From positions 1 to 27,597 of the forward strand of contig JALGTI010000033.1 of assembly GCA_029821455.1 (NCBI GenBank): a stretch of DNA of 27,597 nt. Direction: 5' to 3'. Positions 14,430 to 23,746 of the stretch are shown one piece after another. The notes under the pieces were generated by a model that was given only the letters and a program-made list of their open reading frames with translations, did not search any database and was not told the DNA's origin. The first letter of the stretch is position 1; each line of letters opens with the position of its first letter. Made by a program: the position numbers and the translations under genes. The stretch comes from Candidatus Zipacnadia bacterium. Its GTDB lineage: Bacteria; Armatimonadota; Zipacnadia; Zipacnadales; Zipacnadaceae.

Positions 14430-15809
14430 TTACTCATGCGGCTGGCTGCCGGCCCGTTCGACCCAGAACATCGCTTCTAAATGCTTCTGCGGCATCCAGG
14501 TGCCCGTCCTCAGTGATCGCTCTGCATGGGCGAGGTATGTTTCGTCGTGCGTTAGGACATACGCATAGGCATACAGAGCAGCCTCGGATTCCAGGTGCCC
14601 CCAGGGCTGCCAGGTAACGGGACCGCCGGGTTCGTTCATCATTGCCTCGGCGAGGCCGATAACGCGGTACGCCATGGCCGGATTCCTGGTTGCACGATAG
14701 TACGCCATCGCAGCCCACCCGGTTTGGCCCTCGGAGTGACCGATGCTGTAGTAGGTCGGCCCCCCACAGCCCAGTTGTGCGCCACGGCGCGCGTCGGTGC
14801 TCTCGGCGGCGCGGTCCAGCAGCTTCTTGGCTGCCGCCAGGTACTCTGGCTTGGGTGAAATGTCGTAGGCATCCATCAAGTTCATCATGGGAAAAGCCGT
14901 GCAGCGCGGAGCGCAGCCTCGAAAGCCGAGCTTGCCATCGGTCGCCTTCACAACAGCCACAATGCGGTCAGCCATTAGTGTCGCCGTCTCCAAAAAGTCC
15001 GGGTCCGCGCCCAACAGTCCGAGAGCAATCAACCCCTGGGCGCTAGGGCGGTGCCCGGTGGAGCCCAACGTGGCCGTGTGGTCAAAGCCGAGTATATAGT
15101 CCCCGCCAACTTGCTCAGGATGGCCGGCGCGGAAGTGGCAGACATCGGTGTCCATGTAGTGATTGGCCATCACCTGCGCTTGCTCAAACCGCGTCGGTTC
15201 ACCTCCAAGTACGTACCCTAAGATCAGCTTGAAGATAGTATCGTAATAGTTGTTAGACCACGCCGAGCCATACCCGGCCTTAATCCAGTGGTTTGGGTTG
15301 AACGAATCGCCCCAGTTGCGCAACCCATACCCGGCACTTCCGTTCCGCACCACAGCGCTGGGATCCCAGGGGCCACCCGCAGTGTTGGCCTCATAGACCT
15401 CCGGGAAGCGCTCCTGGGGATGCTCCGGCGCCGGCCCCAACCCGCCACTGCTGCGTACCCACTTGGCGCTGAATAGCCGTGGCGGTCGCTGTACTAAATC
15501 GTTGAATCTGTCCACAGCGTCCATAGCCGGCTCGTCGGCAAAAAAGCTCAGCCACATCTCGAGCCGCTTTGCCTCGCCTTGGGTGGGCATATAGTACTGC
15601 TGCTGTGCACAGTACGCGAACAGGCGTAGCCACAGGCTGCGACTGCGCTGGTTGTCAATAGCCAGGGCCATGGGGTACTGCTGCCAGAAATGACGGACGA
15701 ACGCCGCGACGCCGCCCTGGTATCCCCAGTACGCGGCCCACCCTCTGGCGTGCTTCTGGTTCAACCTCTGATAGCTCCTTGACAGGCGTTTCATTGCCAA
15801 AGCGCGCAA
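14430..15809 (-). CDS. Exo-rhamnogalacturonan-lyase-like protein, C-terminal part (after frameshift)
   Basis: This frame continues the protein begun at 17385 after a frame change around 15755-15800. It holds the catalytic-type module: GGVAAFVRHFWQQYPMALAI, then YYMPTQGEAKRLEMWLSFF, a glycine- and aromatic-rich linker, and an alpha/alpha-barrel-like region with GDYILGFDHTATLGSTGHRP and repeated helices to the end. The pattern recalls the PcRGLX family of exo-rhamnogalacturonan lyases (polysaccharide lyase), so plant pectin side chains are the possible substrate. The family call is from remembered motifs and is moderate. The listed start (TTG 15809) only marks where the frame opens and need not be used. 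The two halves together would make about 985 residues. Confidence 0.55.
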   Translation of the reverse strand: MRALAMKRLSRSYQRLNQKHARGWAAYWGYQGGVAAFVRHFWQQYPMALAIDNQRSRSLWLRLFAYCAQQQYYMPTQGEAKRLEMWLSFFADEPAMDAVDRFNDLVQRPPRLFSAKWVRSSGGLGPAPEHPQERFPEVYEANTAGGPWDPSAVVRNGSAGYGLRNWGDSFNPNHWIKAGYGSAWSNNYYDTIFKLILGYVLGGEPTRFEQAQVMANHYMDTDVCHFRAGHPEQVGGDYILGFDHTATLGSTGHRPSAQGLIALGLLGADPDFLETATLMADRIVAVVKATDGKLGFRGCAPRCTAFPMMNLMDAYDISPKPEYLAAAKKLLDRAAESTDARRGAQLGCGGPTYYSIGHSEGQTGWAAMAYYRATRNPAMAYRVIGLAEAMMNEPGGPVTWQPWGHLESEAALYAYAYVLTHDETYLAHAERSLRTGTWMPQKHLEAMFWVERAGSQPHE

Positions 15810-17385
15810 AGATGCCGGCCGGTGGCCGGCCTGTGCCGTACATTCCGGGGGTCACGGACCTGACCTGTTCCGCTTCCTGTGGTTTCACGCTAGATATGGG
15901 GATCTGTAGCTGGAACTGCCTGATCCTCACGGACGGTGCCGGGTAGTCATTGAAGATGCGGTGGTAGACCTTCAGATATGGCTGCCCGGCGTACGCCTCG
16001 ATACGCGTGACGAACCGGCCGAGCACTGCATCGCCCCCGTCAGAGATGTGGCCCGTAATCTTGAGGGTCACACGCAGAGGGCCCTCGGCCTCTACCGCCA
16101 CGGTTTCTTTCCGTGCCTTGAGGTTGGCCCAGCGATCCACGATGGTACCGTCTTCCTGAGCAGTGGGCAGCGCCACGAACATGGAGTTGTTGATGGACGA
16201 GCTCAACGGCTCCTCCCGGCCGGCGAGGGTGACGCTATCTATCAGGTCTTCTCCCACCCGGTTGACAACGAGCTTGATAGCCCCGGTATCAACTACCACA
16301 GCGTCTGTGCCCTCCTCAACCTTCAGCGCATCTGGCACAGGGATGGGCTGCACGTCTGTGCCAAATGTCAGCGTCCACTTGCCGGTCTCGCTCTGGGGTC
16401 TGCACGCCAGGAAATCTATCCGTGCCCATTTGACGCTGCCATCCGGCCAGTTCAGGAAGGCTTGGCCCTGCACCGGCAGTTCCTGTCCATCTGGGTCCGT
16501 GAGAACCAACTTGAGGGTCGCAATCGCACCCTCAGGGAACGGGATACCACAGCTAACAGGAAAAGGCTTATCGGTCAATAGCTCCGCCCGCTCTAGAGCC
16601 ATAGGAACGCTTTGTTTGACTATAGGCTCTCCCCCGCGTAGCCGGATCGGGCGCAGTTTGGGCCGCCAGGACGGCCTTGCTCTCACCACCGGCGGCTTTG
16701 CTCCCTGGTGCAGTGTCACATCGGCCCAATACACATCGGTGCCGAAGGTGGTGTTTGCCATCTCGACTGGTTTATCATACCAGCGGAACTCAGCCCGCCA
16801 GTCTCTGTCTAGGCGCTCAGTGCTAGCGACCTTATCCAGGATGCGCAAAGCTAACCGAAAGGGCCTACCGGCTGTCACGTAGGGTGAGATATCCACACAG
16901 AAGTATGAAGGGAACGGGTCGTCCCCGCCGGCCGGCTCCAACGCGCCAGTCTTCTCCCCCGGAAAGATAGGGTCAGCCACGTCCCGCTCCCAGATCACCA
17001 GGTCGTCCACCAGCACCTGCTTAAACCGGTGCCCAATCATAACGATCCCAGTGCGCCCTTCCCCGACAACTGTCCGGTCCACACCCTCGCCCACATAGTT
17101 GTCTGAGCAGTACCACCGGAGCCAGAACGGGCCGGCCCACTCTTCGGGGATGGTGACCATCCGGGAGATCTCGCCATAGTCGCCCGCCTCGCTGGTCTCC
17201 CACGGATGGTTAATGCGACAGATCTCGCGGCGGTCGAAGTGGGCTGTGGACTTGCCCTGCGCAGCGACTTGCCAGTCGTCGGGGACGCAGCGCAGGTCGA
17301 GAACCGCCGCCGAAGCACCTTGCCTACCACTCATCCACAACAGTGCGACTAGCATACTCAACATTACCAACCACAAGTCTTTCAT
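15655..17385 (-). CDS. Exo-rhamnogalacturonan-lyase-like protein, N-terminal part (before frameshift)
   Basis: A secreted protein whose ATG at 17385 follows GGGAGG and opens a signal peptide (MKDLWLVMLSMLVALLWMSG, cleavage near ASA). The first 200 residues look like a beta-rich galactose-binding-type domain (WYCSDNYVGEG, VLVDDLVIWERD). From about residue 260 comes a RIFT-barrel-like domain (VSCGIPFPEGA, FLNWPDGSVKWARIDFL) as in PcRGLX-type lyases. The true sequence seems to leave this frame near 15755-15800: the last 25-30 residues before the stop at 15655 are out of frame and have no family likeness. An indel in the AGAGGGTGGGCC run near 15755 would restore one long protein. It is either a pseudogene or a sequencing error. 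Confidence 0.6.
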   Translation of the reverse strand: MKDLWLVMLSMLVALLWMSGRQGASAAVLDLRCVPDDWQVAAQGKSTAHFDRREICRINHPWETSEAGDYGEISRMVTIPEEWAGPFWLRWYCSDNYVGEGVDRTVVGEGRTGIVMIGHRFKQVLVDDLVIWERDVADPIFPGEKTGALEPAGGDDPFPSYFCVDISPYVTAGRPFRLALRILDKVASTERLDRDWRAEFRWYDKPVEMANTTFGTDVYWADVTLHQGAKPPVVRARPSWRPKLRPIRLRGGEPIVKQSVPMALERAELLTDKPFPVSCGIPFPEGAIATLKLVLTDPDGQELPVQGQAFLNWPDGSVKWARIDFLACRPQSETGKWTLTFGTDVQPIPVPDALKVEEGTDAVVVDTGAIKLVVNRVGEDLIDSVTLAGREEPLSSSINNSMFVALPTAQEDGTIVDRWANLKARKETVAVEAEGPLRVTLKITGHISDGGDAVLGRFVTRIEAYAGQPYLKVYHRIFNDYPAPSVRIRQFQLQIPISSVKPQEAEQVRSVTPGMYGTGRPPAGIFARFGNETPVKELSEVEPEARQRVGRVLGIPGRRRGVRPSFLAAVPHGPGY

Positions 17386-17696
17386 TCGCTTTTCCTCCCA
17401 CCGTCTGTATGACTGACCGTCCAAGGCACATCCTGCATCAAACAGGTATGATTCCCTGTCTCACGAGGCTATTCCTTTGTAGCTTGCAGTGTGTCAGCAG
17501 CAGTGTTGGTGGGTTGATTTGAGGTCTTCGGTAGGATTCTGGCGTGCGGAGGGAACTCGACCGGCTACGCCGGACCCCCAACTTGCGTTTTGGGTTCACA
17601 TATCGTATAATCGCGCCACCAGCCGGCGACTCGACAGGGGACGCTCGGGAGGGGAGGGCTTGGGGTTCCGGCACCATCGGGAGGGGGCCGTGTACT
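17386..17696. other. Divergent intergenic region
   Basis: About 310 bases between the lyase-like gene (-) and the lipoprotein gene (+). It holds the plus-strand promoter at 17583-17611 and the ribosome sites of both genes. I saw no second clear promoter for the minus-strand gene, no RNA gene and no palindromic repeat of the families found elsewhere. The plus-strand frame is open from 17544 but passes through the promoter, so it is not coding there. Confidence 0.5.
17583..17611 (+). promoter_or_regulatory. Sigma70-type promoter for the lipoprotein gene
   Basis: -35 TTGCGT (17583-17588), exactly 17 bases of spacer, and a perfect -10 TATAAT (17606-17611). Transcription would begin near 17618, leaving a leader of about 80 bases before the GTG start at 17697. 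Confidence 0.65.
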
Positions 17697-18629
17697 GTGA
17701 GGTCTTCGATATACTTATGCCTCTGCATTGCTGTCCTACTGACGCTGAGTTCGTGTAGACTGTCCCAGCAGCCGCCATCCGTTACACGTCCGACGCCCGC
17801 TACTACAACGCAGCCGGCTGTTGAGGCATCCAGCGAGCGGGACAAGATCCTTCAGGAGATATTGGATTATCAGAAACGCACTGGTGAGGACATCGAGTCA
17901 CTGGCTGTAGCGATGCGCCAGGGCGAACTGGCTGCTCCCGCCCTCGAACAGGACCTCGATGCAGCCAGGATGCTTCTGCGCAGCGTCCAGGATGCTGCCA
18001 ACGACCAGCAGCTCGATACCCTTCTGCCGCTGCTGCACCGCCTAGGGCCAGCCCTGCGCGCGCTGGAGGGTGACCTGCCGGCGGCGGTGGTGGTACGCTA
18101 TATGGAGCGAGCGCTGGTGGTCAGCCAGCGTTACTCAGGGCAGGAAGCCATAAACCTTATGTCCTCGGCGCTGTTGGCGGCGCGCAATACCTGCCAAAAC
18201 TCCTCCTTCGCCACTTTGGTACCCAATGTGGACGGGCAACTCAAATCCGCTAAGGACAACGTTGACAGCGCCCACCTCGACAGGGCTTTGCCGGTAATAA
18301 GACAGATCATCGAAAATGCGGCAGCCCACGCCAGCCTGACTCTGATGGCCAGTTGCCGCGCCTCGGCCCGGGGTGCGGAGGAGGCAGCCCACCGGCAAGC
18401 CTGGCGCGTGGTGCAGGCTGAACTGGAGCAGCTTGACAGCGAGTTGCGCAAACTGGAGGCCGAGGTGCGACCGGCTCCGGCCGTGACCACCGAAGCACCC
18501 GCCGCTGCTCCAGCCGCCGGCGAAACCGCAGTCCCAGGCCAGGAGCCTACCGCCGGAGGCCAGCCACCGGCCCCGGTACCTCAGCCACCGGCCGAAACGA
18601 CGCAACCGATGCAGCCTGCGACACAATGA
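17697..18629 (+). CDS. Alanine-rich helical lipoprotein, function unknown
   Basis: I do not recognise this 310 aa protein. The GTG at 17697 is chosen because GGGAGGGGG lies nine bases upstream and it puts an ideal lipoprotein signal at the start: a hydrophobic run IYLCLCIAVLLTLSSC with lipobox LSSC (Cys20). The mature protein is almost all predicted helix (about 45-255), rich in Ala, Leu, Gln and Glu, with long stretches that may form helical hairpins or a coiled coil. A Pro-Ala-rich tail (from about 262) ends it. It is probably anchored to the membrane with a flexible C-terminus. It has its own promoter at 17583-17611 and is followed by 182 bases before dnaE. Confidence 0.75.
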   Translation: MRSSIYLCLCIAVLLTLSSCRLSQQPPSVTRPTPATTTQPAVEASSERDKILQEILDYQKRTGEDIESLAVAMRQGELAAPALEQDLDAARMLLRSVQDAANDQQLDTLLPLLHRLGPALRALEGDLPAAVVVRYMERALVVSQRYSGQEAINLMSSALLAARNTCQNSSFATLVPNVDGQLKSAKDNVDSAHLDRALPVIRQIIENAAAHASLTLMASCRASARGAEEAAHRQAWRVVQAELEQLDSELRKLEAEVRPAPAVTTEAPAAAPAAGETAVPGQEPTAGGQPPAPVPQPPAETTQPMQPATQ

Positions 18630-18811
18630 CAGCCACCGGCGCTATGGCTGGACACTGGAAAGCCTTGCAAAACCTGTCCAAGGAAGCTTCCCACACAGTC
18701 TTCGCAGGCCACGTGATGTGCCAGCGCCGGACCTGACGCAGCAGCCCAGTATCTATCAGCCTGAGCCCTACGGGGTTACCTGTCGGGCCTTATAAGGGTG
18801 TCACTTGCACG

Positions 18812-21800
18812 ATGAACTCTGGCTTCGTACACCTGCATGTGCACACTGAGTACAGTCTGCTTGATGGCGCCTGTCGCATTAACGAACTGTTGAAGCGCGC
18901 TGTTGAACTGGAGATGCCGGCCCTGGCGATCACCGACCACGGGGTTATGTACGGCGTGGTGGACTTCTATAAGGCGTGCATAGCGGCGGGCATCAAACCC
19001 CTCATCGGCTGCGAGGTGTATGTGGCGGCGCGTACGCGGTTCGATCGCGACACGGCTGCAGACCGCAACCTCAGCCACCTCACACTCCTGGCCGAGAACC
19101 TGACCGGCTATCAGAACCTGATGCGCCTGGCCTCAGCGGCCTATCTGGAAGGCTTCTACTACAAGCCACGCGTGGACTACGAACTGCTGGCCCAGCATCA
19201 CGAGGGCCTCATCGCCCTCAGCGCTTGCAAGAAGGGCGCAGTTGCTGCTGCCCTGCTGGACGACAGCGTCGCGACGGCCCGCCAGCGTGCCGTGGAATTG
19301 CAGGAGATATTTGGCCCGGATAACTTCTACCTCGAGCTGATGGATCACGGCTTGCCCGGCCAGGCGGCGATTGTCGAAGGTAAGGTGGCCTTAAGCCACG
19401 AGTTGGGCATTCCGCTGGTGGCGACCAACGACGTGCATTACATAATGCCCGATGATGCCGAGCCGCACGATGTGCTGCTGTGTATACAGACTACCGCCAC
19501 CAAAGAGGATGCCAACCGACTGAGCTTCGGCAGCGATCAGTTTTATCTGAAGAGCGCTGAAGAAATGCAGCAGCTTTTCAGCGAGCATCCTGAGGCGTTG
19601 GCGAACACCGGTGTTATCGCCCAGCGCTGCAATGTGGAGCTAACACTGGGCGAGTTAAGACTACCTCGGTTTGAAGTCCCTGAAGGCCACGACCTGCCAA
19701 GCTACCTGCGGCACCTGTGTGAGCAGAATATTCCTCTGCGCTACGGCGAGGCGACACCGGAGGTCAGCCGGCGACTCGACTATGAGTTGGAGGTCATCGA
19801 GGGTCGCAACTATTGCGGCTACTTCCTGATCGTGGCTGACTTCATTGCCGAGGCCAAGCGGCGTGGCATCCTCGTCGGCCCGGGGCGTGGGTCGGCGACC
19901 GGCAGCATCGTGGCCTACTTGCTCGGCATCTGCGAAATTGACCCCCTCAAGTATGGGCTGATCTTCGAACGGCTGCTTAACCCTGCGCGGGTCAGCCCGC
20001 CGGATATTGACCTCGACTTCCCTGACGACCGGCGGGAAGAGATTATCGAGTACGTCAAAACCAAGTACGGCCAGGACCACGTGGCCCAGGTTATCACCTT
20101 CAATACCCTGGGCGCGCGGGCGGCGGTGCGCGATGTCGGCCGGGTGCTAGGAGTGCCGCTGGAGACTGTGGATCGTGTCGCCAAGATGCTCGACCCCAGG
20201 TCTAGCATTTCTGAGAGCCTGGAAACGCTCCCCGAACTGGCGCAGATGGCCCGCAGCGATGTGCAGATTCGAGAAGTGCTCGATACCGCGAGCCGGCTGG
20301 AGGGGCTGGCGCGCCACGCCTCAGTGCACGCTGCCGCCGTGGTCATCTCCGACGGGCCACTGACTGACTACGTGCCCCTGCGCGGAGAGAAGGACGGGAC
20401 AGTCACCACCCAATACGCGATGGACGCGGTGGTGGATGTGGGCCTGGTGAAGATGGATTTCCTGGGCCTGAAGACCCTCACCGTGGTCGAGCAGACCATC
20501 AAGGCCGTGGCGCGCAACTATGGTACCACAATTGATTTGATAAGCCTGCCGCTGGACGATGTAAAGACATATCAACTGCTTTCACGTGGCGATACAGCCG
20601 CGGTCTTCCAACTGGAAAGCGAGGGAATGCGCAGCCTGCTGTGCAAACTCCAGCCGGATAACTTCGAGCACCTGATTGCAATGGTGGCTCTGTACCGCCC
20701 CGGCCCGATGCAGTACGCCGACAGCTTCTGCGAAGGCCGCCACGGCGCGCCAATCAGCTATGCAGACCCTAAGCTCAAGCCCATTCTGGAACAAACCTAC
20801 GGTGTGATACTGTACCAGGAGCAGGTTATGCAGATCGCCGTAGAGCTGGCTGGCTTCAGTATGCCGCAGGCCGAGCTGATAATGCGGGCGATGGCCAAGA
20901 AGCAAGACGAAAAGATGCAGCAGCTTAAGCCTATGTTCATCCAGGGTTGTATCGAGCGAGGCATCGCCGAGGCCACGGCCCAAGATGTGTTCAGGCGGAT
21001 GGAGACCTTCGCCAGCTATGGCTTCAATAAGTCGCATAGCTCCGCCTACGCACTGGTAGCCTACTGGACGGCGTATCTGAAGGCCAACTTTCCCGCCGAG
21101 TTTATGGCCGCACATCTGACCACGGTGATGGACACCAGTGAAGAAGTGGGCAAGTACGTGGCCGAGTGCCGCAGGATGGGTCTCGAAGTGCTGCCCCCGT
21201 CAGTTAACCGTAGTCTGGCCGGCTTCTCTGTTCATGAGGGAATGATCGTGTTCGGTCTAGCAGCCATCAAGAACCTGGGACACAACACAGCTGAAGCAAT
21301 TGCAACTGAACGTGAGGCACAAGGACCTTACAGGGACCTGTATGACTTCTGCGGCCGGCTGGCCGGTCCCCAGGTGCCCAAGGCAGCAGTGAAGCTGCTC
21401 ATCCAGGCAGGCGCCTTCGATGAACTGGGCGAGCGCAATGCCCTGCTGGCCGCTCACGACAGCGCCTATACGGCAGGCCAAAAGCACCGTGAGGATGAGG
21501 CCGTCGGCCAAAGCTCACTGTTCGGCGGTGCCGAAACAGAGGTCGAGTCCGGGTCAGTGGCGCTGCCCAGCGTGCCGCCGATGCCCGAAGAGGAGGCAAT
21601 GCGGCTGGAGAAGGCGCTGCTGGGCCTGTACCTGTCCAACCATCCGCTGCTGAATAACCGCGAGCAGGTGGAGCGGTCTACCTCAGCGACAATCGAGGAA
21701 ATCCCACACTTCCCGGACGGCACGCCGCTGGTTGTGGCCGGAATACTTCGCAACACCAAGCCGTACACCAGCCGCAATGGCGATCCGATGATGTTCTGCA

Positions 21801-22345
21801 CGCTGGAGGGTCTGGTGGATCAAGTGGAGGTGACCGTGTTCCCCAGTTGCTACAAAGACTGCAAGGCGGCCCTGGTCAACGGCGCAGTAGTGGTGATGAC
21901 AGGGAAAGTGGATAGGCGCGGGGCCAAGGGCGCGGATAACGGCAACGGCGGCGCTAAGTTCGTGTGCGACTCTGCCATCCCCCTCGAGCATGCCCGCAAG
22001 ATCTCCGAGCGCAAGCGCAAGCGTGCCCAGGAAGCCCGCAAGCAGTGGGAAGAGCACAACACGCCATCTCCAGCGTCACAGCCGCGCCCAACGGTCCATA
22101 TGGAGCTTGATCCGACAGCCGCTGAAGCTCAGACCTTGCAAGCCCTCAGGGAGGCTATTGCACAGCATCGTGGCACCCAGGAGGTCGTGTTGCATTTCAC
22201 GGACAACGGGGAAGTCCGCAAAGTGCGCCTGGGCGCTGGCTATATGGTGAATACGGATGGCGATTTTCCAATCCTGGCCCGGCAATTGACTGGTGTGGTG
22301 GCATTGTGGCAGGATGAAGTTCCACTACGCCCATCATCACAATAG
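18812..22345 (+). CDS. dnaE: DNA polymerase III alpha subunit (DnaE1 type)
   Basis: The replicative polymerase, 1177 aa, normal for DnaE. Domains in order: PHP with HLHVHTEYSLLDGA (7-20), AITDHGVMYG, and NDVHY (206-210); palm with GPGRGSATGSIVAYLLGI (356-373) and the catalytic PDIDLDFPDDRR (397-408: D398, D400), with the third Asp in VKMDFLGLKTL; fingers and helix-hairpin-helix; beta-clamp-binding QSSLFG (900-905); then an OB fold near 965-1070 and a C-terminal domain. All PHP metal ligands appear intact, unlike in E. coli DnaE, so this PHP may keep nuclease activity. The ATG at 18812 has only a weak AAGGG far upstream. The 182-base gap before it shows no clear signal. The his genes follow on the same strand. 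Confidence 0.97.
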   Translation: MNSGFVHLHVHTEYSLLDGACRINELLKRAVELEMPALAITDHGVMYGVVDFYKACIAAGIKPLIGCEVYVAARTRFDRDTAADRNLSHLTLLAENLTGYQNLMRLASAAYLEGFYYKPRVDYELLAQHHEGLIALSACKKGAVAAALLDDSVATARQRAVELQEIFGPDNFYLELMDHGLPGQAAIVEGKVALSHELGIPLVATNDVHYIMPDDAEPHDVLLCIQTTATKEDANRLSFGSDQFYLKSAEEMQQLFSEHPEALANTGVIAQRCNVELTLGELRLPRFEVPEGHDLPSYLRHLCEQNIPLRYGEATPEVSRRLDYELEVIEGRNYCGYFLIVADFIAEAKRRGILVGPGRGSATGSIVAYLLGICEIDPLKYGLIFERLLNPARVSPPDIDLDFPDDRREEIIEYVKTKYGQDHVAQVITFNTLGARAAVRDVGRVLGVPLETVDRVAKMLDPRSSISESLETLPELAQMARSDVQIREVLDTASRLEGLARHASVHAAAVVISDGPLTDYVPLRGEKDGTVTTQYAMDAVVDVGLVKMDFLGLKTLTVVEQTIKAVARNYGTTIDLISLPLDDVKTYQLLSRGDTAAVFQLESEGMRSLLCKLQPDNFEHLIAMVALYRPGPMQYADSFCEGRHGAPISYADPKLKPILEQTYGVILYQEQVMQIAVELAGFSMPQAELIMRAMAKKQDEKMQQLKPMFIQGCIERGIAEATAQDVFRRMETFASYGFNKSHSSAYALVAYWTAYLKANFPAEFMAAHLTTVMDTSEEVGKYVAECRRMGLEVLPPSVNRSLAGFSVHEGMIVFGLAAIKNLGHNTAEAIATEREAQGPYRDLYDFCGRLAGPQVPKAAVKLLIQAGAFDELGERNALLAAHDSAYTAGQKHREDEAVGQSSLFGGAETEVESGSVALPSVPPMPEEEAMRLEKALLGLYLSNHPLLNNREQVERSTSATIEEIPHFPDGTPLVVAGILRNTKPYTSRNGDPMMFCTLEGLVDQVEVTVFPSCYKDCKAALVNGAVVVMTGKVDRRGAKGADNGNGGAKFVCDSAIPLEHARKISERKRKRAQEARKQWEEHNTPSPASQPRPTVHMELDPTAAEAQTLQALREAIAQHRGTQEVVLHFTDNGEVRKVRLGAGYMVNTDGDFPILARQLTGVVALWQDEVPLRPSSQ

Positions 22346-22378
22346 CCGCGCCGAGCAGTGGCGGAGGGAGCCAAGAAG

Positions 22379-23686
22379 GTGGTCGAATTCATTCAATTCA
22401 TTGACGCCCGCAGTAGCGGCAGCGCCGTGCTGGATGCGCTGCGCCAGCGTTCTATCGCTGACTTCCCCGCCCACATTGAGCAGGACGTGCGCGAGATTGT
22501 CGAGGCCGTGCGTGCTCGTGGAGACGAGGCACTGCTGGAGTATGAGCGGCGCTTCGATTGCCCGACCCTGACCAAGGAACAACTCCAGGTCCAGCCCGAC
22601 GAAATCGAAGCAGCTCACGGCGAAGTCTCCCCTCAATTGCTCGGCGCGTTGCGCAGAGCCCGCGAGAATGTTTATGAGTTTCATAGTCGCGCCATCCCTC
22701 ACTCGTGGCTGGAGAGCTTCGACGGGTTACTGATGGGCCAGCGGATCACACCGCTCGAATCAGTTGCGGTCTATGTGCCGGCCAAGCACGCTCCGCTGCC
22801 GTCAACGCTCTATATGGGGGTAATGCCGGCGCGAGTGGCTGGGGTAGAGCGGGTGGTCGTAGCAGTGCCGCCGCGCAAGGATGGCTCCATTGATCCATTG
22901 ATGCTGGTGGCGGCCGACGAATGCGGAGTTGACGAGGTCTACCGGATGGGAGGCGCGCAGGCCATCGCCGCCCTCGCCTATGGGACTGACAGCGTGGCGC
23001 GAGTTGACAAGATCGTTGGCCCCGGCAGCCCCTGGGTGATTATGGCCAAGCGACTGGTCTTCGGGGTGGTCGGGATTGAGTCCCTGCCCGGCCCCAGCGA
23101 GGCGGTCATCATCGCCGACGACAGCGCCGATCCACGCGTGGCCGCCGCCGATTTGCTCTCTCAGGCTGAGCACACCGGCGATAATATGGTTGTGCTGCTA
23201 ACAGACTCTGAAGAGTTAGCGAAGGGAGTTATCAGCGCTGCGCGCCGGCAGGTAGAGGAGCTGTCGCGTGCTGACCTGATCCGCGACTCCCTGGCCGACT
23301 ACAGCATCATCGCGGTGGTTGCCAGCCTCGCTGAAGCGGCCCAGATTTCCAACGAGATCGCGCCGGAGCATCTGCAGATAATGACTGCCGAGCCGCTGGC
23401 GCTGCTGGAAGAAATCCAGCACGCCGGCTGCATCTGCCTGGGGCCGCTGGCCACCGTGCCGCTGGGTGACTATGGAGCCGGCCCCAGTCATATCCTGCCC
23501 ACCAACGGGACGGCGCGCTTCTCCTCGCCGCTGAATGTGGAGGACTTCGTCAAGCGCAGTTCGATTATCTACGCCACCCAACGTGGCTTCGAGCGCCTGG
23601 CCGGGGATGTCGAAACGCTGGCCCAGGGCGAGGGCCTCGACGCCCACGCTCAGGCTATCACCATTCGACGGAAGAGCCGCTACTGA
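22379..23686 (+). CDS. hisD: Histidinol dehydrogenase
   Basis: Oxidises L-histidinol to L-histidine in two NAD-dependent steps, the last reactions of histidine synthesis. With the GTG at 22379 it is 435 aa, normal length. GGAGGG ten bases upstream favours this start. A GTG at 22358 is in frame but lacks a site. Zinc ligands Q262, H265, D364 and H423, and the catalytic pair E330/H331 in EIAPEHL, are all present. GPGSPWV replaces the common GPGN-type sequence and the overall sequence is somewhat divergent, but the key residues support a true HisD. It begins 33 bases after dnaE. Confidence 0.93.
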   Translation: MVEFIQFIDARSSGSAVLDALRQRSIADFPAHIEQDVREIVEAVRARGDEALLEYERRFDCPTLTKEQLQVQPDEIEAAHGEVSPQLLGALRRARENVYEFHSRAIPHSWLESFDGLLMGQRITPLESVAVYVPAKHAPLPSTLYMGVMPARVAGVERVVVAVPPRKDGSIDPLMLVAADECGVDEVYRMGGAQAIAALAYGTDSVARVDKIVGPGSPWVIMAKRLVFGVVGIESLPGPSEAVIIADDSADPRVAAADLLSQAEHTGDNMVVLLTDSEELAKGVISAARRQVEELSRADLIRDSLADYSIIAVVASLAEAAQISNEIAPEHLQIMTAEPLALLEEIQHAGCICLGPLATVPLGDYGAGPSHILPTNGTARFSSPLNVEDFVKRSSIIYATQRGFERLAGDVETLAQGEGLDAHAQAITIRRKSRY

Positions 23687-23694
23687 ACCGAAGC

Positions 23695-23719
23695 GTAGGA
23701 CAGGCGTCCTTGCCTGTCC
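23695..23719 (+). repeat. GTAG-palindrome repeat copy 5
   Basis: GTAG, then stem GGACAGGC (23698-23705) / GCCTGTCC (23712-23719) with loop GTCCTT. The stem is identical to the copy at 8857-8881. It sits nine bases after the hisD stop, in the hisD-hisB gap. Confidence 0.7.
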
Positions 23720-23746
23720 AGTCGCATAGACCGGAGGCAAGCGACA

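Noticed and set aside
15655..15809. Programmed ribosomal frameshift in the lyase-like gene
   Set aside because: No slippery heptamer of the A-AAA-AAG type is seen near the frame change, and the sequence looks like a simple indel in a G-rich run.
17544..17696. Longer N-terminus for the alanine-rich lipoprotein
   Set aside because: It would place 51 residues before the signal peptide and would lie across a clear -10/-35 promoter.
18630..18811. Small RNA or promoter before dnaE
   Set aside because: No convincing -35/-10 pair, no stable hairpin and no T-run could be found by eye.
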